DNA of 39,988 nucleotides from Adlercreutzia murintestinalis (GTDB lineage: Bacteria > Actinomycetota > Coriobacteriia > Coriobacteriales > Eggerthellaceae). The stretch is from positions 1 to 39,988 of the forward strand of contig NZ_CALPCC010000021.1 of NCBI RefSeq assembly GCF_943192905.1. Reading direction: 5' to 3'. This document shows, one piece after another, positions 33,616 through 39,988 of this stretch. Both the position numbers and the translations under genes were made by a program. Positions within the stretch are counted from its first letter, which is position 1. Each line of letters starts with the position of its first letter. The notes under the pieces are model-generated. The model was not told the DNA's origin and ran no database searches. It saw only the letters and a program-made list of their open reading frames with translations.

Positions 33616-33686
33616 CGGAACTTTACAAATGCGTTTCTAACGGGTGCGCGGGACCGGATGTCGCGTATTGGGCAGAATGCCTCGCG

Positions 33687-33692
33687 TATAAT
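33687..33692 (+). promoter_or_regulatory. -10 box for the YtxH-like gene
   Basis: A perfect TATAAT, 39 bases ahead of ATG 33732. No consensus -35 at 17 bp. Confidence 0.5.
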
Positions 33693-33731
33693 TCGACGCA
33701 CAGTTTTCGTGGAAGACCGTAGGAGGCAATT

Positions 33732-34298
33732 ATGAATAAGTTCATGTACTTCGTCTTGGGTGGCGCAATGGGTGCGGTGGGCGCACTGCTGCTGGCACCC
33801 CGTACTGGTGAGGAAACGCGCAATATGGTGGCAGATTATGCGGGCAATGTTGCCAACGATGCGCAGGCTATGGGTGCCAAGGCCAGCGAGGCCATCCAAA
33901 ACGGCGTGCATCAGGCCACCGAGAAGGGCCAGGCTGCTCTGAACAATCTCCAGCATGCGGCTGGCAATGCAACCACCGCCGCAGCCGACAAGAACGACGA
34001 GCTGCGCGCTAAGATCGAGGCTGCGCGCGACCGCATCGCTGCTCAGGTGAAGCAGAACGCCGAACAGAGCGCGCAGGCCGTGCAGGATGCTGCGCCGGGC
34101 ATTGCCGATAAGGCGAAGGGCGCAGTGGATAAGGCCAAGAGCGCTGCTACGAACGCGATCGGTTCGGCTGCTGACGCTGTGAAGGGTGCGGTGGACAAGA
34201 CCAAGGATGCTGCCCAAAAAGGTGCTGAAGAGGTAGCCGATAAGACCAAGGATGCTGCCGACAAGGCCAAAGATGCCGCTGATAAGGCAGATAAGTAA
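33732..34298 (+). CDS. YtxH-domain protein with helical Ala/Lys/Asp repeats
   Basis: The 188-residue protein opens with one glycine-rich membrane helix and the YtxH signature (GGAMGAVGALLLAPRTGEETR), then a long amphipathic region of Ala, Lys, Asp, Glu and Gln. The second half is built of loose 11-residue units such as AVDKAKSAATN, AVKGAVDKTKD and KTKDAADKAKDA, like LEA or apolipoprotein-type helices. YtxH-like proteins are stress or envelope-associated; their biochemical role is open. ATG 33732 has TAGGAGG upstream. A terminator follows, then the PRC-barrel gene, which ends in a related Ala/Lys-rich tail. Confidence 0.87.
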   Translation: MNKFMYFVLGGAMGAVGALLLAPRTGEETRNMVADYAGNVANDAQAMGAKASEAIQNGVHQATEKGQAALNNLQHAAGNATTAAADKNDELRAKIEAARDRIAAQVKQNAEQSAQAVQDAAPGIADKAKGAVDKAKSAATNAIGSAADAVKGAVDKTKDAAQKGAEEVADKTKDAADKAKDAADKADK

Positions 34299-34316
34299 GA
34301 GCCCGAACGCGATCAT

Positions 34317-34350
34317 GAGCGCCGGACGCAGGTTCGGCGCTCTTTCTTTT
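34317..34350 (+). terminator. Intrinsic terminator after the YtxH-like gene
   Basis: GAGCGCCGGAC (34317-34327), loop GCAG, GTTCGGCGCTC (34332-34342, one G-U pair), then TTTCTTTT. It ends 6 bases before the ATG of the PRC-barrel gene, so that gene would rely on read-through or on a start inside this region. Confidence 0.85.
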
Positions 34351-34355
34351 CCACT

Positions 34356-35228
34356 ATGACTGAACAGCTTGAAAGTGGGTTGGTCAGCGCTGCCGCCCTC
34401 ACGGGCATGAAGGTATGGATGGACCGCCCCACGAAGAACGGCCCTGATGCCGTCAAGAAGATGGGCAAGGTGCGCGCGTGCGTGTTCCACCCTCAAAAGA
34501 AGCGCTGCGTGGGTTTCCTGGTGAAGCGGCCCGATGTGGCGTGGATGTTCCATCGCGCTGATCTGTTCGTTGCGGTGAACGGGTACGACGTGGTGGACGG
34601 GAGCCTGGTGATTCGCGATGATCCAGCGGCGACCGACCGGGGTGCGTGCAAGGCGCTGGGCGTCGATCTGGATGCATGCGTGCTTTGGATGGGTTTGGCC
34701 GTTATGTGTCAGGATGGCACCTCGTTCGGCACGGTGGGCGATGTGCTGTTCCATCCTCAGACCGGAACGGTTGAGACGCTCGTGGTCAGTAAGGGCGCTA
34801 CGGCTAATACGCTTTTGGGGCGCCTGAACGTGCCCGCCGAGGATATTCGTGGCTTCAAACGTGGTATGGGCACGCAGCTGTACATGGCCGACGATGACGA
34901 CGAACGCGCGTTGGGCTGCATCGTGGTATCCGATTGCGTGAAGCAGATGGAAGTGAGCGGCGGCGCGGCCGAGAAGGCGGGCGAGGCTACGGCTGTGGCA
35001 GCCGATAAGGCCAAGCGCGTGGTGCGCAAGGTGCGCCCGCAAGCGCAGGCGGCCGTGGATGCCGCGAAACCCGTCGCCCAGAAAGCCGCTCAAGCAGCTG
35101 GCGAGGCGGTGGACAAGGGCGCATTCGTGGCAGGGCGCCAGATCGGGCGCGCAACCGGCATGTTCGGCAACTTCGCCGATAATTTCAAGAAAGCCATGGA
35201 GTCCGACGACAGCGAGCCGAAAGCCTGA
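34356..35228 (+). CDS. PRC-barrel domain protein
   Basis: The 290-residue protein has two barrel-like halves: residues 18-85 (GMKVWMD..GKVRACVFHPQKKRCVGFLVKRPDV) and about 105-180 (CQDGTSFGTVGDVLFHPQTGTVETLVVSKG), the second typical of PRC-barrel beta folds. An Ala/Lys/Val-rich helical tail follows (AADKAKRVVRKVRPQAQAAVDAAK). PRC-barrels appear in RNA processing and photosynthetic proteins, and in many uncharacterised envelope proteins. ATG 34356 has no Shine-Dalgarno sequence and follows the terminator T-run directly; ATG 34408 would remove part of the first barrel. The tail resembles that of the YtxH-like neighbour, so the two may act together. Confidence 0.82.
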   Translation: MTEQLESGLVSAAALTGMKVWMDRPTKNGPDAVKKMGKVRACVFHPQKKRCVGFLVKRPDVAWMFHRADLFVAVNGYDVVDGSLVIRDDPAATDRGACKALGVDLDACVLWMGLAVMCQDGTSFGTVGDVLFHPQTGTVETLVVSKGATANTLLGRLNVPAEDIRGFKRGMGTQLYMADDDDERALGCIVVSDCVKQMEVSGGAAEKAGEATAVAADKAKRVVRKVRPQAQAAVDAAKPVAQKAAQAAGEAVDKGAFVAGRQIGRATGMFGNFADNFKKAMESDDSEPKA

Positions 35229-35301
35229 TCGCGCCTTGTGCCAGCGGTCAGGTGAATGCTGTCTTATCCGTGAACTGGCGCCCAACGCGGCGCTCGTGTA
35301 C

Positions 35302-35307
35302 TAGAAT
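35302..35307 (+). promoter_or_regulatory. -10 box for the aldolase gene
   Basis: TAGAAT 37 bases ahead of ATG 35345. In the transcript CCTTT-TTGA-AAAGG (35324-35337) could fold over part of the AAAAGGAG ribosome site. Confidence 0.45.
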
Positions 35308-35344
35308 GGATGCCAACGACAACCCTTTTTGAAAAGGAGACAAC

Positions 35345-36292
35345 ATGCCCAAGATCACCGCAGCTGACGTGCGCGTTCCTATGGATGTGCCGGCCGATTC
35401 TCGCGATATCTACGTTGAGAATTACCTGAAGGCCACGCGCAACACCGGACGTCTGATGCTGTTCGCATGCGACCAGAAGGTCGAGCACATGAACAAGGAC
35501 TTCTATGGCGAGGGCATCGACGAGGCCGATGCGCGCCCTGAGCACCTGTTCCAAATTGGGAAAGAGGGCGTTATCGGTGTGCTGGCTGGGCAGCGCGGTC
35601 TGGTGGCGCAGTATGCAGCCGACTATCCCGACATCAATTACCTCATCAAGATGAACTCCAAGACCAACCTGGTGGGCACCAAGCAGGAGGACCCGTACTC
35701 GCCGCAGCTGACCGACCTTGAGGCGGTGCTGCAAATGCGCGAGAACGGCGTGAACATCGTGGGTCTGGGCTACACCATCTACCTGGGCAGCGAGTACGAG
35801 GCCACCATGATGGCCGAGGCTGGCGAGCTGATCGCGCGTGCGCATGAGCACGGTCTGCTGGTGGTTCTGTGGATCTATCCGCGTGGCAAGGCTGTGACCG
35901 CCGAGAAGGATCCCGACCTGATCGCGGGCGCGGCAGGCGTGGCGCTGTGCTTGGGTGCCGACTTCGTGAAGGTGAACCCGCCGAAGCCCGAGGACGGCCG
36001 CACGGCAGCCGAGGCGCTGCATGTTGCCAGCATGGCGGCTGGTCGCACCGGTCTGGTGTGCGCCGGTGGTTCCACGGTGGACGCCGAGACGTTCCTGACG
36101 CAGCTTCATGACCAGATCCATGTGGGCGGCGCATGCGGCAACGCTACGGGTCGCAACATTCATCAGCGCAGCCTGGACGAGGCAACGCGCCTGACCAAGG
36201 CTATCAGCGCCATCACGCTGGCCGATTACAGCGTGGCAGATGCGCTGGCAGTGTTCCAGGGCGAGAAGCAGTTCGGGTACAGCGATATCTAA
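35345..36292 (+). CDS. Class I (archaeal/DhnA-type) fructose-bisphosphate aldolase
   Basis: The 315-residue TIM-barrel enzyme belongs to the DhnA/LacD-like aldolases that cleave fructose 1,6-bisphosphate or related ketose phosphates through a Schiff base. Evidence is the family start VRVPMDVP, LMLFACDQKVEHMN (Asp and Lys pair), LVVLWIYPRGKAV, and the candidate Schiff-base Lys in ADFVKVNPPKPEDG (near 209). A phosphate-binding glycine stretch follows in VCAGGSTVDAETF and VGGACGNATGRNIHQ. ATG 35345 has AAAAGGAG. It is transcribed alone. Some members make aromatic precursors (ADH synthase) in place of glycolytic work; that cannot be ruled out. Confidence 0.9.
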   Translation: MPKITAADVRVPMDVPADSRDIYVENYLKATRNTGRLMLFACDQKVEHMNKDFYGEGIDEADARPEHLFQIGKEGVIGVLAGQRGLVAQYAADYPDINYLIKMNSKTNLVGTKQEDPYSPQLTDLEAVLQMRENGVNIVGLGYTIYLGSEYEATMMAEAGELIARAHEHGLLVVLWIYPRGKAVTAEKDPDLIAGAAGVALCLGADFVKVNPPKPEDGRTAAEALHVASMAAGRTGLVCAGGSTVDAETFLTQLHDQIHVGGACGNATGRNIHQRSLDEATRLTKAISAITLADYSVADALAVFQGEKQFGYSDI

Positions 36293-36337
36293 GATTTTCG
36301 TCGTATCGATGATGTAGACGTAGCGTGTCGCACCGTG

Positions 36338-36393
36338 ATGGTCGGCGCGCTATGTTGGTTTATGGTCGGTATGCTGTGTTGGTGTATGGTCGG
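36338..36393. repeat. 24-bp tandem repeat between convergent genes
   Basis: ATGGTCGG recurs at 36338, 36362 and 36386, exactly 24 bases apart. The intervening bases are similar in the first two units (GCTATGTTGGTT versus GCTGTGTTGGTG) and diverge in the third. It fills most of the gap between the aldolase and amidohydrolase stops. Confidence 0.85.
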
Positions 36394-36396
36394 CCG

Positions 36397-37206
36397 CTAC
36401 GCCGATGGCGCTTCTGCAAGCGCGCGCCCTAAGAACCGCTCGGCATTGCGCCAGGTCATCTTCTCCTTGTCGGCCGCGCTGAACGGTAGGCTCGCGAACT
36501 GCTCGTATTCGGCTACGGGGTCCCACATGGGGAAATCGCTGCCGAACAGAATGCGATCAGGGCCGTACAATTCGATCAATTCAGCGGTGCGGCGCAGTCC
36601 GATGAACGCCATGCTGGACGAGATGTCCAAAAAGCACCGCGCGTCTTCGAGGTATTCCACCGCCAGATCGTAGATCGACCAGCCGCCGAAGTGCGCGGCG
36701 TTCACCACAAGGTTCGGGAAAGCGTCCAGCACCGCGCGCATGCGGCGCGGATGACTGAAGTCGTAGCGGTAATCGCCGCAATGCATGATGATGGGCAGCC
36801 TGCCCTCGGCCAGTTCGTAGATGCGCATGAGCCGCGGGTCGTCCATGTTGACGCGCTGGGTGTCGGGATGCAGCTTGATGCCCACCAACCCCAGGGCCTG
36901 CGCGCGGGCGATTTCGGCGGCGGGGTCTTCCATATCTTGATGCAGCGTCATGAAGCCGATCATGTTCGGCTGCTCGGCGCAGGTTTGCGCGATGAAGTCG
37001 TTGATGGTCGCCACTTGATCGGCGCGCGTTGCCACCGAATGCACGATGTGGTGCGTGATGGGGCTGTTCGCGCACGCCGCCAGGAGCGCTTTTGGCGTGC
37101 CGTCCGGAACGTCCATGGCGATGCCGTAGAACGCGCCGACGCCCTCGACCGCGCGCTGAGCGATCTTGGCCGGATAGATATGACAGTGGCAATCAACGAC
37201 GGTCAT
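36397..37206 (-). CDS. Amidohydrolase-family (amidohydrolase 2) metal-dependent hydrolase
   Basis: The 269-residue TIM-barrel protein has the metal ligands of the amidohydrolase 2 (ACMSD-like) family: DCHCHIYP at residues 5-12, GIKLHPD near 134, IMHCGDY near 160, NAAHFGG near 192 and the last-strand Asp in FGSDFPMWDP near 238. Members decarboxylate or hydrolyse aromatic and lactone substrates. ATG 37206 has AAGGGAAG ahead. On this strand a TAGAAT -10 (37244-37239) lies about 32 bases upstream. It is convergent with the aldolase gene and divergent from the stress protein. Substrate unknown. Confidence 0.9.
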   Translation of the reverse strand: MTVVDCHCHIYPAKIAQRAVEGVGAFYGIAMDVPDGTPKALLAACANSPITHHIVHSVATRADQVATINDFIAQTCAEQPNMIGFMTLHQDMEDPAAEIARAQALGLVGIKLHPDTQRVNMDDPRLMRIYELAEGRLPIIMHCGDYRYDFSHPRRMRAVLDAFPNLVVNAAHFGGWSIYDLAVEYLEDARCFLDISSSMAFIGLRRTAELIELYGPDRILFGSDFPMWDPVAEYEQFASLPFSAADKEKMTWRNAERFLGRALAEAPSA

Positions 37207-37238
37207 GGCATCTTCCCTTCAACGAAACGCTGCTGTTG

Positions 37239-37244
37239 ATTCTA
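37239..37244 (-). promoter_or_regulatory. -10 box for the amidohydrolase gene
   Basis: TAGAAT on the minus strand, 32 bases ahead of ATG 37206. Confidence 0.4.
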
Positions 37245-37302
37245 TCGCAAGCTCGATGCGCTACCATGGATGCATCCGTTTACCCGCGCGAAGGAGGCGC
37301 TG

Positions 37303-37782
37303 ATGCTGTACAAGAATCTGCTGGTTGCGTATGACGGGTCCGAACCCTCGCAGGAGGCGCTGGTGGTGGCGAAGGATCTGATCGGCGATACGCCGGATGC
37401 CACGATGCACATCCTGTCGGTGATTCCGCTGGGGGCCGTCGGGGTGGGGGTTGAGTCGCCCATCGAGCCGATCGGCAGCGTGCAGCAGATCTTCCCCGAC
37501 ATTCAAACGTACGAGGCGCTGCTGACGAACGCGAAGCAGAGCACCATCGACAGCGTGCGCGAGCAGATCGAGGATGTGCTGAAAGAGTTGCAGTGCCAGG
37601 TGACCGTGCAGGCGGTGGCTGCCAGCAAGCCAGCTGCCGGTATCTGCGAGTATGCCGAGGAAGAGGGCGTGGATATGATCGTGATGGGGTGCCGCGGCAT
37701 GGGCGCGCTGCGCAGCGTGCTTGGCAGCGTGAGCTATGCGGTGCTGCATCAGGCTGACTGCCCTGTGGTCACCGTGAAGTAG
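37303..37782 (+). CDS. Universal stress protein (UspA family)
   Basis: The 159-residue protein has the Usp alpha/beta fold: NLLVAYDGSEPSQEAL at the start, VDMIVMGCRGMGALRSVLGSVS with the ATP-binding G-x2-G-x9-G-S pattern, and a final strand CPVVTVK. ATP-binding Usp proteins act in stasis, redox and energy stress. ATG 37303 is set by GAAGGAGG; an in-frame ATG at 37270 adds 11 residues without a ribosome site. It stands alone, followed by a short tandem repeat and then the low-GC module. Confidence 0.92.
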   Translation: MLYKNLLVAYDGSEPSQEALVVAKDLIGDTPDATMHILSVIPLGAVGVGVESPIEPIGSVQQIFPDIQTYEALLTNAKQSTIDSVREQIEDVLKELQCQVTVQAVAASKPAAGICEYAEEEGVDMIVMGCRGMGALRSVLGSVSYAVLHQADCPVVTVK

Positions 37783-37796
37783 TGCGGCGCGCGCGA

Positions 37797-37860
37797 GAGA
37801 TGCGAGTGCGGGTACAAGTAGAGATGTGAGTGCAGGTACAAGTAAGAGATGCGAGTGCAG
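37797..37860. repeat. 24/25-bp tandem repeat after the stress protein
   Basis: Units 37797-37820, 37821-37845 and a partial 37846-37860 share GAGATG-GAGTGC-GGTACAAGTA. The unit is 24 then 25 bases. The rest of the gap to 38049 holds no gene. Confidence 0.85.
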
Positions 37861-38012
37861 CGCGAGCAGGGGTAGCTGGGTTTGGGCCTGCGCCCTTCGG
37901 GTTATGAGCGGTCTTTAAGGAACGTAAAGTAATCGCGATTATGCGTCTGAACTGGTGTTTTGCGCTAAGCCTATCACGCAGAATGCGGTGCATTTAGGCA
38001 GGTTTTCGTGCC

Positions 38013-38034
38013 CATCTGTACCGCATCTGTACCG
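38013..38034. repeat. 11-bp perfect direct repeat at the edge of the low-GC module
   Basis: CATCTGTACCG occurs twice with no spacer (38013-38023, 38024-38034), followed by a third CTGTAC within CTGTACAG (about 38042-38049), adjoining the RhuM-Fic stop. Confidence 0.85.
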
Positions 38035-38049
38035 ACTGCGACTGTACAG

Positions 38050-38988
38050 CTAAGTCAGAAAATTCATGACAAGAGACACCATGGTCTCTTTTTCCTCTGG
38101 CTTTGACTCGGCGATCATGATGGTTGTGGCTACAAGGGCGCTATCGCTTACGACCTTCTGACCATCGTTATAGAGGAGGCCGTTCTTCTCCAAGAAATAG
38201 AGAAATACGGTAGCGGCGATGCGCTTGTTCCCATCGTGGAAGGAGTGGTTTTTCACGATGAAGTACAGAAGGTTAGCTGCCTTCTCTTGAACAGAGGGAT
38301 AGAGATCCTGACCGCCGAACGACTGGTAGATCGTCGCAATGCTGCTCTTGAAGGAATCGTCCTTCTCCACGCCGAACAGACCGCTCTCGTCATTGAATCG
38401 AAGCGTGCTGATGAGCTTCTTGCACTCGTCATAATCCAAGATGTAGGTAGCCACGTTTCCGCCAGGCTTCTGCACGCGCTGATGGTCGTAGTCATCAAGC
38501 AAGTCCAGGGCGGGGGCATAGCTTTTCACTATCTCCAGCACTTGGCTGGTATCAAGATTGTCCGAAATGCGCTCCAAGAGTGAAACGGCTTGCGACAGCT
38601 GTTGGAGCCGAAGCTCGTTCTCGGCACGCCCATCGATGATGTAGCGGCGCAGCACATCTGTTGCCCAACGACGAAATTCGACGCCGCGTTGTGATTTCAC
38701 TCGATAACCGACAGAGATAATGACATCAAGGTTGTAGTATTCAACTTGGTAGGTTTTTCCATCAGAAGCAGTTGTCGCAAATTTTGCGACAACTGAATCC
38801 CGAGAAGAATCAAGCTCTTCCTTTAAGGCATTTGCGACGTGCTTTCCGATGGTTTTGACATCACGGGCGAAGAGAAGGGCCATCTGGTTGCGGTTGAGCC
38901 AGACCTCGTCTCTTTGTGTGTCCACAGCAACATCAAGCGTCACAGCGCCGTCAGACGACTCAAAGAGCACTATCTTCCCGTTATCCAC
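38050..38988 (-). CDS. RhuM-family N-terminus fused to a Fic/Doc domain
   Basis: The 312-residue protein starts with a RhuM/DUF-like DNA-mimic region: FESSDGAVTLDVAVD, VWLNRNQMALLFARDVKTIGKHV, YNLDVIISVGYRVKSQRGVEFRRWA. A Fic/Doc domain ends it, with HSFHDGNKRIAA (about 246-257) matching HXFX(D/E)GNK-R; Lys replaces the second Gly of classic Fic, as in Doc-type proteins that phosphorylate rather than AMPylate. GTG 38988 is chosen: AGAGGTGG lies ahead and the family start aligns there. The frame runs on to 39042 inside the upstream gene. It overlaps that AbiEi-like gene by 19 bases. GC is visibly lower than in neighbours. Probable toxin of a toxin-antitoxin or abortive-infection pair. Confidence 0.87.
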   Translation of the reverse strand: MDNGKIVLFESSDGAVTLDVAVDTQRDEVWLNRNQMALLFARDVKTIGKHVANALKEELDSSRDSVVAKFATTASDGKTYQVEYYNLDVIISVGYRVKSQRGVEFRRWATDVLRRYIIDGRAENELRLQQLSQAVSLLERISDNLDTSQVLEIVKSYAPALDLLDDYDHQRVQKPGGNVATYILDYDECKKLISTLRFNDESGLFGVEKDDSFKSSIATIYQSFGGQDLYPSVQEKAANLLYFIVKNHSFHDGNKRIAATVFLYFLEKNGLLYNDGQKVVSDSALVATTIMIAESKPEEKETMVSLVMNFLT

Positions 38989-39734
38989 GATTCCACCTCT
39001 TCTATCGGCTCGGGAAAGACGAGCCTCCATTCCGGCGACCATCCTTCGTTTCCCGCCTTTGTCTTGCCAAGCCTGTAAGGCCCTTTCCCGAGTAACGACC
39101 TTAGCTTATCGAGCGCCTCCTCAGGGACGCGCCAATCGGATGCCTTTTGAGACAATAACCACCCAATGCGCGAGACGCTAGTCTTATCCAAAGATATTGC
39201 TAGCTCAACTACGATGTTGCAATCGATGTAGGCAAAGGAGCTTACCGTGCGAATCGATTCCTTGATGCCTCCTGCGCGATCAGGTCTCGCAAGACAGTCG
39301 CAAAGCGTTTGCTCCTTCGTGGTCACATTGATGCGTCTGACAGCATCGGTTCTTATCTTGCGCGTGCGCAAGTCGACTCCTGATGGATAAGGAACATAGC
39401 GAATCCCGCGATACTCGAAGCTCGTCTTCAACTTGTTTGTTTGGAATTCACGTTGGAAGGACACATCATGCGCAACGCCCAAAACATCGAGAGCAGTATG
39501 GTAGCAAACGATGGCCTCAGGGTCGATTCCGGCGATAACTTCCAGCGAGTCAGGCAAAGTGCCCTCATATCGTCCAACCATCGACGCGTAAAGGCCTTGT
39601 CTGATTCGTTCGACCTTTCCCGTTTTGACTGCAATGCGCAGCTGCTCTTCTGCGGACGAAGGCGAGTCGCACGAGTCCAAAAGGTCGCTCGTCTTGAACA
39701 CGTGATGAGTCGATATGTACTCAGTGAACTTCAT
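38970..39734 (-). CDS. AbiEi-like winged-helix antitoxin
   Basis: The 254-residue protein begins with an N-terminal winged helix typical of AbiEi/type IV antitoxins: FTEYISTHHVFKTSDLLDSC, then SAEEQLRIAVKTGKVERIRQGLYAS. Next is a region with DPEAIVCYHTALDVLG, as in AbiEi C-terminal halves, then strands such as YRGIRYVPYP and RRINVTTKEQTLCDCLARPDRAGG. AbiEi normally pairs with the nucleotidyltransferase toxin AbiEii; here the partner is a RhuM-Fic protein. ATG 39734 is preferred to TTG 39761. An inverted repeat abuts that ATG and a 19-bp palindrome lies 21 bases further up, matching autorepression by the winged helix. Confidence 0.82.
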   Translation of the reverse strand: MKFTEYISTHHVFKTSDLLDSCDSPSSAEEQLRIAVKTGKVERIRQGLYASMVGRYEGTLPDSLEVIAGIDPEAIVCYHTALDVLGVAHDVSFQREFQTNKLKTSFEYRGIRYVPYPSGVDLRTRKIRTDAVRRINVTTKEQTLCDCLARPDRAGGIKESIRTVSSFAYIDCNIVVELAISLDKTSVSRIGWLLSQKASDWRVPEEALDKLRSLLGKGPYRLGKTKAGNEGWSPEWRLVFPEPIEEVESWITGR

Positions 39735-39754
39735 ATTGCAAATTGTAATGCAAT
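39735..39754. promoter_or_regulatory. Inverted repeat abutting the AbiEi-like start codon
   Basis: ATTGCA (39735-39740) and TGCAAT (39749-39754) are reverse complements with an 8-base spacer. The minus-strand reading includes TACAAT, a possible -10. Confidence 0.55.
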
Positions 39755-39755
39755 A

Positions 39756-39774
39756 CCCCAATAAATTATTGGGG
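39756..39774. promoter_or_regulatory. 19-bp palindrome upstream of the AbiEi-like gene
   Basis: CCCCAATAA, a central A, then TTATTGGGG: a perfect dyad one base beyond the previous repeat. Likely operator of the module, or a hairpin in the leader. Confidence 0.7.
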
Positions 39775-39868
39775 TTTCAGATAGAGAATTGCAGTATCAC
39801 GAATAACTCTATTCTGTCCTCTAACCCCATAATTCGCTTGTTCATGTGTTGCGCAATCCGATTCAGGT

Positions 39869-39906
39869 GGTCGAATGGTGGTCAGCTAGACGGTCGTGTA
39901 GTGGTC
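39869..39906. repeat. Four GGTC repeats at helical spacing
   Basis: GGTC begins at 39869, 39880, 39892 and 39903 (intervals 11, 12, 11), each after T or C. A perfect 8-bp hairpin follows (TCAAAAAG 39923-39930, CTTTTTGA 39937-39944). An ATG at 39977 (MLQV) runs off the end. The layout could be an IS21-type end or a direct-repeat operator. Region 39775-39868 shows nothing else. Confidence 0.55.
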
Positions 39907-39988
39907 ATGTGAGGGTTAAGGCTCAAAAAGTGTGCTCTTTTTGATGAACAATCGCGAGGTCAGAACTGATAGATCGATGCTTCAAGTT

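Noticed and set aside
38981-38989. TTATCCACG, a DnaA-box-like 9-mer
   Set aside because: Single copy at the start of the RhuM-Fic gene; no cluster or AT-rich unwinding element, so no origin can be claimed.

Overview
The window is high-GC bacterial DNA, densely coded on both strands, with strong Shine-Dalgarno sites and a recurrent TAGAAT-type -10 box. The gene mix points to an actinobacterium of the Coriobacteriia, most likely an Eggerthellaceae relative: divergent LuxR/MFS modules, a VTC/DUF4956/carbohydrate-binding lipoprotein cluster, a eukaryotic-type Ser/Thr kinase and serS with parS-like sites nearby. That placement is inferred from gene content; no rRNA or other marker was available to test it. 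No rRNA, tRNA or CRISPR array was seen.

Layout. 1-3910: an isochorismatase-fold hydrolase cut by the window edge, a membrane-anchored EEP-fold enzyme, glycerol kinase and a lipoprotein, all on +, closed by an intrinsic terminator. 4003-8432: a GAF/LuxR regulator divergent from an MFS transporter and a nitrilase-superfamily enzyme, then an EamA transporter. 8476-10517: a radical SAM protein (-), an unlisted 59-residue membrane protein, and a membrane-anchored XRE regulator that looks leaderless. 10600-14387: a hybrid sensor kinase and a substrate-binding lipoprotein, translationally coupled on -. 14513-16132: HAD phosphatase, a VanZ-like protein, and a convergent XRE regulator whose end overlaps VanZ in antisense and which has two palindromic operators in front.

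16133-18589 is rich in non-coding signals: XRE operators, a 28-bp perfect palindrome, two parS-like sites (one upstream of galE, one inside a galE coding insertion), an exact 20-bp tandem repeat, a strong bidirectional terminator and a DtxR-like box. 18590-26682: phosphohexomutase, a Ser/Thr kinase with a split N-lobe, serS, a membrane protein, a small protein resembling the cyanophycin synthetase N-domain, and an aminotransferase. 26805-32438: a VTC-domain / DUF4956 / DUF4353 operon on - facing a two-component system on +, with a 13-bp perfect inverted repeat between them. 32605-37782: a D-Ala-D-Ala ligase-like enzyme with altered active-site positions, YtxH and PRC-barrel proteins, an archaeal-type class I aldolase, an amidohydrolase and a universal stress protein.

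37783-39988 is different DNA: visibly lower GC, short direct repeats at its edge, and a two-gene module of an AbiEi-like winged-helix antitoxin followed by a RhuM-Fic protein. The right end carries four GGTC repeats at 11-12 bp spacing and a hairpin that could be the edge of an insertion sequence. This module, the two-component/VTC pairing and the galE-embedded parS site are the strongest leads.
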